From NCBI RefSeq assembly GCF_900107255.1, contig NZ_FNPH01000001.1, forward strand, positions 558,001 to 622,000: a stretch of 64,000 nt of DNA, read 5' to 3'. This document shows positions 50,586 through 59,193 of this stretch, piece after piece; position 1 is the first letter of the stretch; every line of letters starts with the position of its first letter. Source of the stretch: Micromonospora pattaloongensis. Lineage in GTDB: Bacteria; Actinomycetota; Actinomycetes; Mycobacteriales; Micromonosporaceae. Under the pieces are notes generated by a model. That model saw only the letters and a list, made by a program, of their open reading frames with translations. It searched no databases and was not told where the DNA came from. The translations under genes were made by a program, and so were the position numbers.

Positions 50586-51362
50586 ATGGCAAAGCGCATC
50601 GAGGCGGTGGGTGTCACCGCGTACTACGGGTCCTTCAAGGCCATCGAGGACATCAACCTGGCCGTCGAGCCGAAGACGGTCACGGCGTTGATCGGCCCCT
50701 CCGGCTGCGGCAAGTCCACCTTCCTGCGGTCGATCAACCGAATGCACGAGGTGCTGCCGGGCGCCCGCGTCGACGGCAAGCTGACCATCGACGACCAGGA
50801 CATCTACGACCCCGACGTCGACGTGACGGCGGTACGCCGCACGATCGGCATGGTCTTCCAGCGCCCCAACCCGTTCCCCACGATGTCGATCTTCGACAAC
50901 GTGGTGGCCGGGCTGCGGCTCAACGGCGTGAAGAAGAAGTCGATCCTGGCGGAGGCGGCCGAGCGGGCGCTGCGGTCGGCGAACCTCTGGGACGAGGTCA
51001 AGGACCGGCTCGGCAAGCCCGGCGCGGGGCTCTCCGGCGGCCAGCAGCAGCGGCTCTGCATCGCCCGCACGATCGCGGTCGAGCCGCAGGTGGTGCTGAT
51101 GGACGAGCCCTGCTCGGCGCTGGACCCGATCTCCACGCTGGCGATCGAGGACCTGATGTTCAAGCTGAAGGACCGCTACACGATCATCATCGTGACCCAC
51201 AACATGCAGCAGGCCGCGCGGGTCTCGGACCGCACCGCCTTCTTCTCGATCGATCGCACCGGTGACCCGGGCCGCCTCATCGAGTACGACGCCACGCAGA
51301 AGATCTTCAGCAACCCGGGCGTGAAGAAGACCGAGGACTACATCACCGGCCGCTTCGGCTGA
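50586..51362 (+). CDS. pstB: Phosphate ABC transporter ATPase PstB
   Basis: The 258-residue ATPase has Walker [10 protein letters not shown] (37-45), Q-loop [16 protein letters not shown], signature [14 protein letters not shown], Walker [14 protein letters not shown], and the H-switch [16 protein letters not shown]. These are PstB-specific sequences. It powers phosphate uptake through PstCA and is also part of the PhoU-SenX3 sensing complex in other bacteria. The ATG follows GGAGGAAC by a few nt. An 11-bp hairpin ends the operon. Confidence 0.96.
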   Translation: MAKRIEAVGVTAYYGSFKAIEDINLAVEPKTVTALIGPSGCGKSTFLRSINRMHEVLPGARVDGKLTIDDQDIYDPDVDVTAVRRTIGMVFQRPNPFPTMSIFDNVVAGLRLNGVKKKSILAEAAERALRSANLWDEVKDRLGKPGAGLSGGQQQRLCIARTIAVEPQVVLMDEPCSALDPISTLAIEDLMFKLKDRYTIIIVTHNMQQAARVSDRTAFFSIDRTGDPGRLIEYDATQKIFSNPGVKKTEDYITGRFG

Positions 51363-51388
51363 CCGGCACCGCCCCACGGCCACGCCAC

Positions 51389-51425
51389 GCCCCCGCCGAT
51401 CAGGACCCGTTCCCTCGGCGGGGGC
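51389..51425. terminator. Terminator of the pst operon (bidirectional)
   Basis: Arms GCCCCCGCCGA (51389-51399) and its complement (51415-51425) form an 11-bp stem with a 15-nt loop between the convergent stops of pstB and the NUDIX gene. Confidence 0.8.
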
Positions 51426-51443
51426 TTCGCCGCAGCACAGCGG

Positions 51444-52298
51444 TCAGCCGAGCACGAAGCGGACGCTGCCGTCGGCGTAGACCTGCAGGGTCGGGGTGAC
51501 CGCCGTGCAGGCGTCCCGCCCGGCCGCGGCGGCGAGCACCGCCGGCAGGTCGGGGCAGGCGGCGATCTCCCGCAGCGTCACCATGGTCGGCGGCAGCATC
51601 GCCAACTCCCCCGCCTCGGCACGGGCCAGCGCGTCCGCCGGCCGGATCCACATGGTGTGGTCGGCCTCGCCGGAGACGTCGCGGGTGCGCTGCCCCTCCG
51701 GCAGCACGGCCACGAAGAAGTACGTGTCGAAGCGCCGCGGCTCGAACTCGGGCGTGATCCACCGCCCCCAGGGCGCCAGCAGGTCCGACCGGAGCGCAAG
51801 CCCGCGGTCCCGGAGCAGCCCGGCGAAGCCCGTCTCCCGGCCCACCAGCGCCCGCCGCGCCGTCTCCCAGTCGTCGCCGCTCACGTCCCCCACCACCGTG
51901 CCGGGGTGCGGCCCGGCCAGCAGCACGCCCGCCTCCTCGAACACCTCGCGCGCCGCCGCGCAGACCACGGCCTGCGCCGACTCGGCGGGCAGCGCCAGGC
52001 GCACGCCCCACTCGTCGGGCTCCGGCCCGGACCACGCGAGGTGGACCTGCGAGTCGGAGGGGTCGACGCCGCCGCCGGGGAACGCGTACACGCCGCCGAA
52101 CGTCATGGTCGCGGCGCGGCGGATCACGTACACCTCGAAACCGTCGGGCGCGGGCCGCAGCAGCAGCACGGTGGCGGCGACCCGCGGCACGGCCGGGGTG
52201 CCGCCGGTGGCGTAGAACTTGCTGGCGTGCTCCACCAGCGCGTCGGGGACGTCGAACTCCCGGGCGTCGCCCGGCCGCGGAGTGTCTTCCAGGACCAC
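51444..52298 (-). CDS. NUDIX hydrolase
   Basis: The 284-residue protein has a Nudix box interrupted by a long insert: FPGGGVDPSDSQ is followed by about 30 residues before AAAREVFEEAGV. This split box is typical of NUDT7/NUDT19-like CoA or nucleotide-sugar diphosphatases. The substrate is unknown, and the catalytic glutamates are present. The GTG follows TAGGCT (52310-52305) by 6 nt, so the mRNA is leaderless. It is divergent from the Gfo/Idh gene and convergent with pstB. Confidence 0.85.
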   Translation of the reverse strand: MVLEDTPRPGDAREFDVPDALVEHASKFYATGGTPAVPRVAATVLLLRPAPDGFEVYVIRRAATMTFGGVYAFPGGGVDPSDSQVHLAWSGPEPDEWGVRLALPAESAQAVVCAAAREVFEEAGVLLAGPHPGTVVGDVSGDDWETARRALVGRETGFAGLLRDRGLALRSDLLAPWGRWITPEFEPRRFDTYFFVAVLPEGQRTRDVSGEADHTMWIRPADALARAEAGELAMLPPTMVTLREIAACPDLPAVLAAAAGRDACTAVTPTLQVYADGSVRFVLG

Positions 52299-52391
52299 GC
52301 CGCGAGCCTAGGTGCCGCGCGCCCGCGGTGCCACGTCGACGCACGGATCTTGACGGATGTGCCGCGTCGATTCATCGGTTAGCGTGCCCGC

Positions 52392-53360
52392 ATGACACGT
52401 TGGGGCATTCTGGCCACCGGTGGCATCGCCACGAAGTTCGTCGAAGACCTCCGGCTGGTGCCGGACGCGGAGGTCGTCGCGGTCGGTTCCCGTACGCCCG
52501 CGGGCGCCCGGGCGTTTGCCGACCGGCACGGCATCCCCCGCGCGTACGGCTCCTGGGCCGAGTTCGCCGCGGACGACGACATCGACGTCGTCTACGTCGC
52601 CACCCCGCACGCCGCGCACCACGCCGCGGCGATGACCTGCCTGCAGGCGGGCCGGGCGGTGCTGTGCGAGAAGCCGCTCACGCTGGAGCGGGCGACCAGC
52701 GCCGAGCTCATCGACACGGCCCGTGCGCGGGACGTCTTCCTGATGGAGGCGATGTGGATGCGGTGCAACCCCACGGTCCGCAAGGCCGTGGGGCTGATCC
52801 GCGACGGCGCGATCGGCGAGGTGACGACCGTGCATGCGGACTTCAGCCTGGCCGGGCCGTTCCCGCCGGAGCACCGGCTGCGCGCCCGCACCCTCGGCGG
52901 CGGCGCGCTGCTCGACCTGGGCATCTATCCGGTCAGCCTGGCGCACCTGCTGCTCGGGGCGCCGCACCACGTGCGGTCGTGGGCCAAGCTGAGCCCCGAG
53001 GGGGTCGACGAGAACACGGGAATCGTCCTCGGCTACGACTCCGGGGCGGTCGCCGCGCTGACCTGCGGGATCATCGGCGGCACTCCGACGGTGGCGGCGA
53101 TCACCGGGACGAAGGGGCGTATCGAGCTGCCGCCGGACTTCCACTGCCCGAACCGGTTCACGCTCCGCCGCGACGGCGCGGAGCCGGAGGTGGTGACCAC
53201 CGAGCAGCAGGGCTGGGGCTACCAGTACGAGGCGGCCGAGGTGCAGCGCTGCCTGGCGGCGGGGCTGCGGGAGAGCCCGCTGGTGCCGCACGCCGTGACG
53301 CTCGAGGTGATGGGGCTGCTGGACACCGTGCGCGAGCAGATCGGCGTCACGTACGCCTGA
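52392..53360 (+). CDS. Gfo/Idh/MocA family oxidoreductase
   Basis: The 322-residue protein is an NAD(P)-dependent oxidoreductase with an N-terminal Rossmann part (WGILATGGIATKFVEDL), the family motif CEKPLTLERA with the active-site lysine, and a C-terminal beta domain with GGGALLDLGIYPVSLAHLLLG. The substrate, probably a sugar or inositol derivative, is unknown. The ATG at 52392 is 6 nt after TAGCGT (52380-52385), which means leaderless transcription. A strong bidirectional terminator follows. Operon partners: none. Confidence 0.9.
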   Translation: MTRWGILATGGIATKFVEDLRLVPDAEVVAVGSRTPAGARAFADRHGIPRAYGSWAEFAADDDIDVVYVATPHAAHHAAAMTCLQAGRAVLCEKPLTLERATSAELIDTARARDVFLMEAMWMRCNPTVRKAVGLIRDGAIGEVTTVHADFSLAGPFPPEHRLRARTLGGGALLDLGIYPVSLAHLLLGAPHHVRSWAKLSPEGVDENTGIVLGYDSGAVAALTCGIIGGTPTVAAITGTKGRIELPPDFHCPNRFTLRRDGAEPEVVTTEQQGWGYQYEAAEVQRCLAAGLRESPLVPHAVTLEVMGLLDTVREQIGVTYA

Positions 53361-53409
53361 CGGCCGAAGGGCCTCCGCACACCGGTGGTGCGCGGAGGCC
53401 CTTCGGCCG
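53361..53409. terminator. Bidirectional terminator between the Gfo/Idh gene and pit
   Basis: A perfect 18-bp inverted repeat (53361-53378 and 53392-53409, arm CGGCCGAAGGGCCTCCGC) begins right after the oxidoreductase stop and ends 9 nt before the pit stop. Confidence 0.9.
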
Positions 53410-53417
53410 GACGGGCG

Positions 53418-54422
53418 TCAGCTGAACAGCGGCCGCGCCAGGAAGTACATGAGCGCCCCGATCGACCCGGCGGCCGGGAAGGTCAGGATCCACGCGCCGA
53501 CGATGTTGCCGGCGACTCCCCACCGCACGGCCGAGAGCCGCTTGGTCGCGCCGACGCCCATGATCGCCGAGGTGATCGTGTGCGTGGTGGAGATCGGCGC
53601 ACCCAGCACCAGGGCGTTGAAGTAGAGCACGCCGCTGGCGACGGTCTCGGCGGCGAAGCCCTCCGGCGGCCGCAGGTCGATGATCTTGCGACCGAGGGTA
53701 CGGATGATCCGCCAGCCACCGGCGTACGTGCCGGCGGCCAACACGGCCGCGGAGGTCCAGAACGCCCACTCCGGGATGTGCGTCGCGCTGCTCTGGTAGC
53801 CGCCGACGTACAGGGCCAGCACCACGATGCCGATGGTCTTGGCGGCGTCCTGCATGCCGTGACCGACCGACATGAGCGCCGCGGAGGCGGTCTGCGCCCA
53901 GCGGAAGCCCCGGTTGAGCCTGCCCGGGTTGCCCCTCCGGAAGACCCACTGTACGGCGATCATGACGACGTAGCCGAGCACGAAGCCGACCATCGGCGAC
54001 AGGATCATCGGGATGACGACGCTCTCGGCGAGGCCGCTCCACAGCACGGTGCCGGAGGCCGCGATCGTCGCGCCGACCAGGCCGCCGATCAGCGCGTGCG
54101 ACGACGACGAGGGCAGACCGAAGTACCAGGTGATGAGGTTCCACGCGATGGCGCCGATCACCCCGGCGAAGACGATGCCGAGGCTGGCCGAGCCGGTCGG
54201 CAGTTTCACCAGGCCGCTGCCGACGGTCTTGGCCACCTCGGCGCCGAAGTGCGCGCCGATGAAGTTGCCGACCGCGGCCATGGCCAGCGCGACCCGTGGG
54301 GTCAGCGCGCGGGTGGAGATGCTGGTCGCGATCGCGTTGGCGGCGTCGTGGAAGCCGTTGGTGTAGTCGAACACCAGCGCTACCGCGATCACCGCCAGTA
54401 CGGCGATGAGTTCCGGACTCAC
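53418..54422 (-). CDS. pit: Inorganic phosphate transporter (Pit/PiT family)
   Basis: The 334-residue transporter has about ten helices and two copies of the PiT signature: GFHDAANAIATSISTRAL in the N-terminal half, and GAPISTTHTITSAIMGVG in the second half. SSSSHALIGGLVGA is a further family block. It moves phosphate with protons or as a metal-phosphate complex at low affinity. The GTG lies 4 nt after the DUF47 stop, so the two genes are one operon. DUF47 proteins control Pit in many bacteria. Confidence 0.94.
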   Translation of the reverse strand: MSPELIAVLAVIAVALVFDYTNGFHDAANAIATSISTRALTPRVALAMAAVGNFIGAHFGAEVAKTVGSGLVKLPTGSASLGIVFAGVIGAIAWNLITWYFGLPSSSSHALIGGLVGATIAASGTVLWSGLAESVVIPMILSPMVGFVLGYVVMIAVQWVFRRGNPGRLNRGFRWAQTASAALMSVGHGMQDAAKTIGIVVLALYVGGYQSSATHIPEWAFWTSAAVLAAGTYAGGWRIIRTLGRKIIDLRPPEGFAAETVASGVLYFNALVLGAPISTTHTITSAIMGVGATKRLSAVRWGVAGNIVGAWILTFPAAGSIGALMYFLARPLFS

Positions 54423-54426
54423 TGGT

Positions 54427-55053
54427 TCAGGACTCCTTGACCGCGATCGTCTCGACGGTGTTCGCCACGTGCTCGAAGGCGTCGCACGCGGCTTCCAGCT
54501 CGTCGGCGACCTCCTTCATCTTCAGCACGGTCAGCGCGTCGTACTCGCCGGAGAAGAGCCGGACCAGCAGCATCCGGTACACCCGGTCGCCGTCGTTCTC
54601 GAGCCGGTTGCACTCGATCCAGTAGTCCTCGATGTTCTTCATCGCCCGCAGCCGGGGCATCGCGTCGGCGGTGACCTTGGCCTGCTGGTCGAGGATGTCG
54701 ACGAGCTCGTGCATCTCGCGGGGCAGCGACGGCAGCTTGGTCAGCCCGTAGAGGTAGAGCAGGTTGCCGACCGCCTCCAGGTGGTCCATCACGTCGTCGA
54801 GCTGCGAGCCGAGCCGGTAGATGTCCTCCCGGTCGAACGGCGTGATGAAGGTGGAGTTGATTTTCTTGTAGAGCTCGTGGGTGATCTGGTCGCTGTCGTG
54901 CTCGACCTCGGTGAGCCGCTCGCTCACCGACTGCACTTCGGCGCCGGGCAGCGCCAGTTCGTTCAACAGTTCCGTGCCGCGCACCAGATTCTGCGCGGCC
55001 CTGGTGAAGAGCTCGTAGAAGGCGCCCTCGACGGGGCGGAAGGAAAACTTCAC
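54427..55053 (-). CDS. DUF47 PhoU-like regulator of Pit
   Basis: The 208-residue helical protein belongs to DUF47, distant relatives of PhoU that are encoded beside pit genes and thought to govern Pit activity. Acidic metal-binding motifs are VEHDSDQITHELYKKINSTF and ECNRLENDGDRVYRMLLV, placed as in PhoU. The GTG at 55053 follows GAGG by 5 nt; an upstream ATG would be in a non-conserved part. A TAGCAT -10 candidate is at 55129-55124. A pair of PHO-box-like repeats (55189-55210) lies 60 nt before it. Confidence 0.9.
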   Translation of the reverse strand: MKFSFRPVEGAFYELFTRAAQNLVRGTELLNELALPGAEVQSVSERLTEVEHDSDQITHELYKKINSTFITPFDREDIYRLGSQLDDVMDHLEAVGNLLYLYGLTKLPSLPREMHELVDILDQQAKVTADAMPRLRAMKNIEDYWIECNRLENDGDRVYRMLLVRLFSGEYDALTVLKMKEVADELEAACDAFEHVANTVETIAVKES

Positions 55054-55179
55054 GACGACCTCGCTGCGTCTGGTTGGCGGATGTCGGGTCCGCGGGAAGG
55101 TGTTTCCCCTGAATCCTCGGGGAATGCTAGGCAACCCGGATTTGGGACTTCTGGGCGGCTACCTCCAGTCACACCACAT

Positions 55180-56121
55180 TCAGTCCGCGTTCACCTGGTG
55201 TTCACTTTCTGCGTCCCGAAGCAGGCGCGTTCGTTCCGCGGCGACGTCGAAGTCCGCCGCCGGATACCTCAGCCCCAGCTCCGCGAACGTCTCCCGCAGC
55301 AACTGGGCCACCGCCCAGTCGCGGTACCACTTCCGGTCGGCCGGCACGACGTGCCACGGGGCCGCTGGCGTGCTCGTCCGGGACAGGGCCTCGGCGTACG
55401 CCGCCCGGTAGTCGCCCCACCGCGCCCGCGCGTCCACGTCCGCCGGGTCGTACTTCCAGTGCTTCGTCGGATCGTCCAGCCGGGCCAGCAGCCGGTCGCG
55501 CTGCTCCTCGTACGAGATGTGCAACATCACCTTGACCAACGAGACCCCCGACCCCCGCAACTCGGCCTCGAAGTCGTTGATCTCGTCGTACCGCGCCCGC
55601 CAGACCTCCTCCGGGACCAGCGACTCCACCCGGGCGATCAGCACGTCCTCGTAGTGCGAGCGGTTGAAGATGCCGACCTGCCCCGGCGCGGGCAGCGCGC
55701 GGCGCACCCGCCAGAGAAAGTGGTGCCGCCGCTGTTCATCCGTCGGCGGGCCGAACGCCCGGATGTGCAGCCCGAGCGGGTTCATCGCGCCCGCCACGCG
55801 CTTGACCACGCCGTCCTTGCCGCCGGCGTCCATCGCCTGCAGCACCACCAGCACCCGCGGGCCGCCCGAGCCGGCGCGCTTCGCGGTCGCGACGAGCATC
55901 TCCTGCTGCCGCGCCAGCTCCGCGCCGAGGCCGGCCAGCTGCGCCCGCGCCCAGAGCTTCGGCCGGTCCCCCACGACCTCCGCCGGCGGCAGCCCCGGCG
56001 TCGACCGCGGGTCGATCGCGTCCAGCCGGACCGGACCCGCCTCGCCGTCGACGCGCAGCAGCCGGCGCAGCGAGATGTCGGCGGCGCGGGGACGGATGAG
56101 CCGGAATGTCTCCTCGGTCAT
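55180..56121 (-). CDS. Polyphosphate kinase 2 (PPK2 family)
   Basis: The 313-residue protein is a PPK2-family kinase that moves phosphate between polyphosphate and nucleotides. Walker A-like VLQAMDAGGKDG (residues 93-104), lid residues around HIRAFGPPTDEQ, and Walker B IFNRSHYEDVL (151-161) are all present. VMLHISYEEQRDRLLARLDDP and KHWKYDPADVDARARW complete the fold. One-domain PPK2 of class I or III is likely, so polyphosphate-driven NDP or AMP phosphorylation. The ATG is chosen; a TTG six codons upstream is possible. Its last codons overlap a PHO-box-like repeat. It fits the phosphate cluster. Confidence 0.92.
   Translation of the reverse strand: MTEETFRLIRPRAADISLRRLLRVDGEAGPVRLDAIDPRSTPGLPPAEVVGDRPKLWARAQLAGLGAELARQQEMLVATAKRAGSGGPRVLVVLQAMDAGGKDGVVKRVAGAMNPLGLHIRAFGPPTDEQRRHHFLWRVRRALPAPGQVGIFNRSHYEDVLIARVESLVPEEVWRARYDEINDFEAELRGSGVSLVKVMLHISYEEQRDRLLARLDDPTKHWKYDPADVDARARWGDYRAAYAEALSRTSTPAAPWHVVPADRKWYRDWAVAQLLRETFAELGLRYPAADFDVAAERTRLLRDAESEHQVNAD
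55189..55210. promoter_or_regulatory. PHO-box-like direct repeat in the 3' end of ppk2, upstream of DUF47-pit
   Basis: GTTCACCTGGT (55189-55199) and GTTCACTTTCT (55200-55210) repeat with 11-nt spacing on the plus strand, the same as at pstS. It is about 136 nt upstream of the DUF47 start but in the opposite orientation, and is coding for the last residues of PPK2. Confidence 0.5.
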
Positions 56122-56187
56122 CAGCCGATGATCGCCCAACCTTCGCGGCCCCGCCCGGTGATCATGGGCGCCACGGGCGGGCGCGGC

Positions 56188-56691
56188 TCAGACCACCAGG
56201 GCCAGCCACTTCCGGTACGCCGTGGCGAACGGCTCGGTGCCGTCGCCGAGCGCGTCGAAGAGCCACCGCGCCGCGGCCTCGGCGTGCGCGACGAGCTCGT
56301 CGGGATAGCCGAACCTCCGGCGGTGCTCCGCGAACTCGTCCTCGTCGCGCAGCTCCACCGCGCCCGTGCCCCGGCGACGCACGACGTCCAGATCGAGATC
56401 GACCAGGTGCACCGTGTCGCCCTCCCAGCGCGCCGGGGTGGCGATGTCGCAGTAGACCTCGCTGGTCCGCGGCGGCGGGTTGAACATCCCGGTCCACCAG
56501 GCGCCGTGCGGGACGAGCAGCACGAACGGGATCTGCTCCACGGAGGGACGCCCGTGGTAGACCGAGCGGGTCCCCCTGGCCACGCCGAGCCACGTCCCCA
56601 GGTCGTCCTCGGTCAGCCGTCGTGCGGGGTAGTCCCGGTGCGCCGCGCCGTCGTACTTGCGGTAGACGACGCGGACAACATCGCTCGACAT
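56188..56691 (-). CDS. DUF402 family protein
   Basis: The 167-residue protein has the DUF402 beta-barrel: VYRKYDGAAHRDYPARRL, WWTGMFNPPPRTSEVYCDIA, and TVHLVDLDLDVVRRRGTGAV with the late DEDEFAEHRRRFGYPDEL. DUF402 domains include bacterial nucleoside diphosphatases or phosphatases with acidic metal sites, and FomD-like and Ntdp enzymes; the substrate here is unknown. The ATG is 7 nt after TAGGGT (56704-56699), so it is leaderless. It is divergent from the helicase gene and lies 66 nt upstream of ppk2 on the same strand. Confidence 0.84.
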   Translation of the reverse strand: MSSDVVRVVYRKYDGAAHRDYPARRLTEDDLGTWLGVARGTRSVYHGRPSVEQIPFVLLVPHGAWWTGMFNPPPRTSEVYCDIATPARWEGDTVHLVDLDLDVVRRRGTGAVELRDEDEFAEHRRRFGYPDELVAHAEAAARWLFDALGDGTEPFATAYRKWLALVV

Positions 56692-57008
56692 GCTCCGAAC
56701 CCTAACCGATCGCACCCGACCCCCGCGGCGAGCTAACCGCGTCAGCACGCCACCGCGCGTCCCGTACGCCATGGCCCCGCGACCGCGGATCGCACGCCCT
56801 CCCCGCCGCCGCGGCACGTCGCCCACGCAGCGACATCCGCGGATGTCTACAACGGACGGCAAGCCGGTGGTGCGGCGCGCGGCGGCACGACCCCCGGCCA
56901 CCGGGCCGGGACCCGGCAGGTCACCGGCGCCGACGCCCAGGTGTGCCATCCGTCGCCCCCGCTGTGGATAACCACGGTCCGCGACACGCCGGACGGTACC
57001 GTCGCACG
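56692..57008. other. 317-nt divergent intergenic region (DUF402 / DinG-like helicase)
   Basis: It has a leaderless -10 at each end (TAGGGT for DUF402 at 56704-56699; TACCGT for the helicase at 56997-57002) and a perfect DnaA box in between. I see no other coding frame or hairpin worth noting. Confidence 0.5.
56963..56971 (-). promoter_or_regulatory. DnaA-box match upstream of the helicase gene
   Basis: TGTGGATAA is the exact reverse complement of TTATCCACA, 26 nt before the helicase -10. A single box can be chance; it is listed because of its place. Confidence 0.35.
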
Positions 57009-59156
57009 GTGACCGCCACCCCCGCCACCGACACCACGCCGTCCCCCCGCCGCCGGCGTTCCGCCCGGGCGAGCGCCGAGGAGCTGCTCGCCGCCGCGGT
57101 CGGCGCGGTCCCGGGCGGTGCCGCGCGCCCCGGTCAGCAGCAGATGGCCGCCGCGATCGAGCACGCCGTCTCGTCCCGCGAGCACCTGCTCGTCCAGGCC
57201 GGCACCGGCACCGGCAAGTCGCTGGCCTACCTGGCGCCGGCGCTCACCGTCGACGGCCCGGTGGTGGTCTCCACCGCGACGCTCGCGCTCCAGTCCCAAC
57301 TCGTCGACCACGACCTGCCCCGGCTGGCCGAGGCGGTCGAGCCGGTGCTCGGCCGGCGGCCGACCTTCGCGGTGCTCAAGGGCCGCCACCACTACCTCTG
57401 CCTGGCCCGCCTGGACAACTCGAACGAAGACGAGCCGGAGGACACGCTCTTCGACGCCCCGGCGCCGGCCGGGACGAAGTGGCTCGGCGAGGCGGGTCGG
57501 CTCGGCAAGCAGATCCAACGGCTGCGCGACTGGGCGCTGGAGACCGACACCGGCGACCGCGACGAGCTCGACCCGGGCGTCGACGACCAGGCGTGGCGGC
57601 TGGTCTCGATGCCGGCCCGGGAGTGCGTCGGCGCGGCCCGCTGCCCGTACGGGGACGAGTGCTTCGCGGAGGCGTCGCGCGCCCGGGCGCGTGAGGCGGA
57701 CGTGGTGGTGACCAACCACAGCCTGCTCGCCGTCGACATGCTCGCCGGGCGGCACATCGTGCCGCCGCACAAGCTGCTGATCGTCGACGAGGCCCACGAG
57801 CTGGCCGACCGGGTCTCCTCAGCGGCGCAGGCGGAGCTCGTCCCCGAGCTGATCGACCGGGCCGCGCGCCGGGCCCGTCCGCTGCTGCCCGCGGACTCGG
57901 CCGAGCTGCTGGTCGAGGCGGGCGACGCGCTGGCGGTCGGGTTGGCCGAGACCCCGGGCGGGCGGCTCACGGCCGGGTTGCCGCCGGCGCTGCGCGAGGC
58001 GTGCACGCTGCTCGACGCGGCCACCCGGGCCGGGCTCGAGGCGATCGGCGACATCAAGGCCGACGACCCCGACCCGGTGCGCAAACAGCAGGCGAAGGCG
58101 GTGCTCGACGAATTGTCGACGACGACGCAGCGCCTGCTCGAAGAGGCCGACCACGACGTGGCGTGGGTGGAGAAGCCGGAGGGGGCCGGCGCGGGGCGCC
58201 GCGCGCTGGTGGTCGCGCCCCTCTCGGTCGCCGGCACGCTCGCCACCCACCTGTACGACGAACGCACCGTCGTCGCCACCTCCGCCACGCTGGCGCTGGG
58301 CGGGCGGTTCGACACCGTCGCCCGCGCCCTCGGCCTCGGCCCGGCCCCGGCCCCCGATCCGTCACCGGCGGCCGCGGCGCTGGCGACCGCGGCGGGCGGC
58401 CGACGCGTGCCCGCCGCCTCAGACCGGGACGACCGGCGCGCCGCGACACGGGCCGAGCGGGACGGGCACGGGGCGACCGAGGGGCCCGGGTGGCGCAGCC
58501 TGGACGTCGGGTCGCCGTTCGACTACCCGCGCCAGGGCATCCTCTACGTCGCCGCCCACCTGCCCCGGCCCGCCGCCTCGGGCCTGCCGGACGCGGCCGG
58601 CGAGGAGCTGCTCAAACTGGTCGGCACGCTCGGCGGCCGTACCCTCGGGCTGTTCTCGTCCCGGCGCGCCGCGCAGCAGGCGGCGGAGCTGCTGCGCGCG
58701 AAGACCGACCTGCCGGTGCTGCTGCAGGGCGAGGAGTCGCTGCCGCTGCTGGTCCGGCGGTTCCGCGAGGACCGGTCGAGTTGCCTGTTCGGGGTGATGT
58801 CGCTCTGGCAGGGCGTCGACGTTCCGGGCGACGCGTGCCAGCTCGTCGTCATCGACCGGCTGCCCTTCCCCCGCCCCGACGAGCCGCTCGCCGCGGCGCG
58901 CGCCGCCGCGGTGGACGCCGGCGGCGGTTCCGGGTTCGCCGCGGTGAGCGTCCCGATCGCGGCGGTCCGGCTCGCCCAGGGCGTCGGCCGGCTGATCCGC
59001 GCGACCGGCGACAAGGGCGTGGTCGCGGTGCTGGACTCCCGGCTGGAGACCGCCCGCGGGTACGGGGCGTTCCTGCGCCGGTCGTTGCCGCCGTTCTGGT
59101 ACACCACCCGGCCCGACGTGGTGCACGGCGCCCTGCAACGCCTCGCAGCGTCCTAG
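57009..59156 (+). CDS. ATP-dependent DNA helicase (DinG/XPD-like, Fe-S)
   Basis: The 715-residue superfamily 2 helicase has Walker A AGTGTGKS (64-71), DEAH box VDEAHEL (D260-H263), and four cysteines, C131, C206, C212 and C218, with the spacing of the Fe-S domain of DinG/XPD. Motif VI is VGRLIRATGDKG (late, reading QGVGRLIRATGD). It unwinds DNA with 5'-to-3' polarity and is linked to repair and to R-loop or G4 removal. The GTG at 57009 is 6 nt after TACCGT (56997-57002), so it is leaderless. It is the counterpart of Rv1329c. An insert of 60 residues near 430-490 is low-complexity. Confidence 0.93.
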   Translation: MTATPATDTTPSPRRRRSARASAEELLAAAVGAVPGGAARPGQQQMAAAIEHAVSSREHLLVQAGTGTGKSLAYLAPALTVDGPVVVSTATLALQSQLVDHDLPRLAEAVEPVLGRRPTFAVLKGRHHYLCLARLDNSNEDEPEDTLFDAPAPAGTKWLGEAGRLGKQIQRLRDWALETDTGDRDELDPGVDDQAWRLVSMPARECVGAARCPYGDECFAEASRARAREADVVVTNHSLLAVDMLAGRHIVPPHKLLIVDEAHELADRVSSAAQAELVPELIDRAARRARPLLPADSAELLVEAGDALAVGLAETPGGRLTAGLPPALREACTLLDAATRAGLEAIGDIKADDPDPVRKQQAKAVLDELSTTTQRLLEEADHDVAWVEKPEGAGAGRRALVVAPLSVAGTLATHLYDERTVVATSATLALGGRFDTVARALGLGPAPAPDPSPAAAALATAAGGRRVPAASDRDDRRAATRAERDGHGATEGPGWRSLDVGSPFDYPRQGILYVAAHLPRPAASGLPDAAGEELLKLVGTLGGRTLGLFSSRRAAQQAAELLRAKTDLPVLLQGEESLPLLVRRFREDRSSCLFGVMSLWQGVDVPGDACQLVVIDRLPFPRPDEPLAAARAAAVDAGGGSGFAAVSVPIAAVRLAQGVGRLIRATGDKGVVAVLDSRLETARGYGAFLRRSLPPFWYTTRPDVVHGALQRLAAS

Positions 59157-59171
59157 CCGCCGGCCCCAACC

Positions 59172-59193
59172 GCCGATCTGCGGTCAGATCGGC
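59172..59193 (+). terminator. Terminator of the helicase gene
   Basis: A perfect 9-bp stem (GCCGATCTG at 59172-59180 and its complement at 59185-59193) with a CGGT loop lies 16 nt after the stop and overlaps the stop of the convergent AI-2E gene. Confidence 0.7.

Noticed and set aside
55189-55210. Treating the PHO-like repeat as a certain promoter element of pit
   Set aside because: Orientation is opposite, it lies 60 nt upstream of the best -10, and it is in coding sequence; reported as a candidate only.
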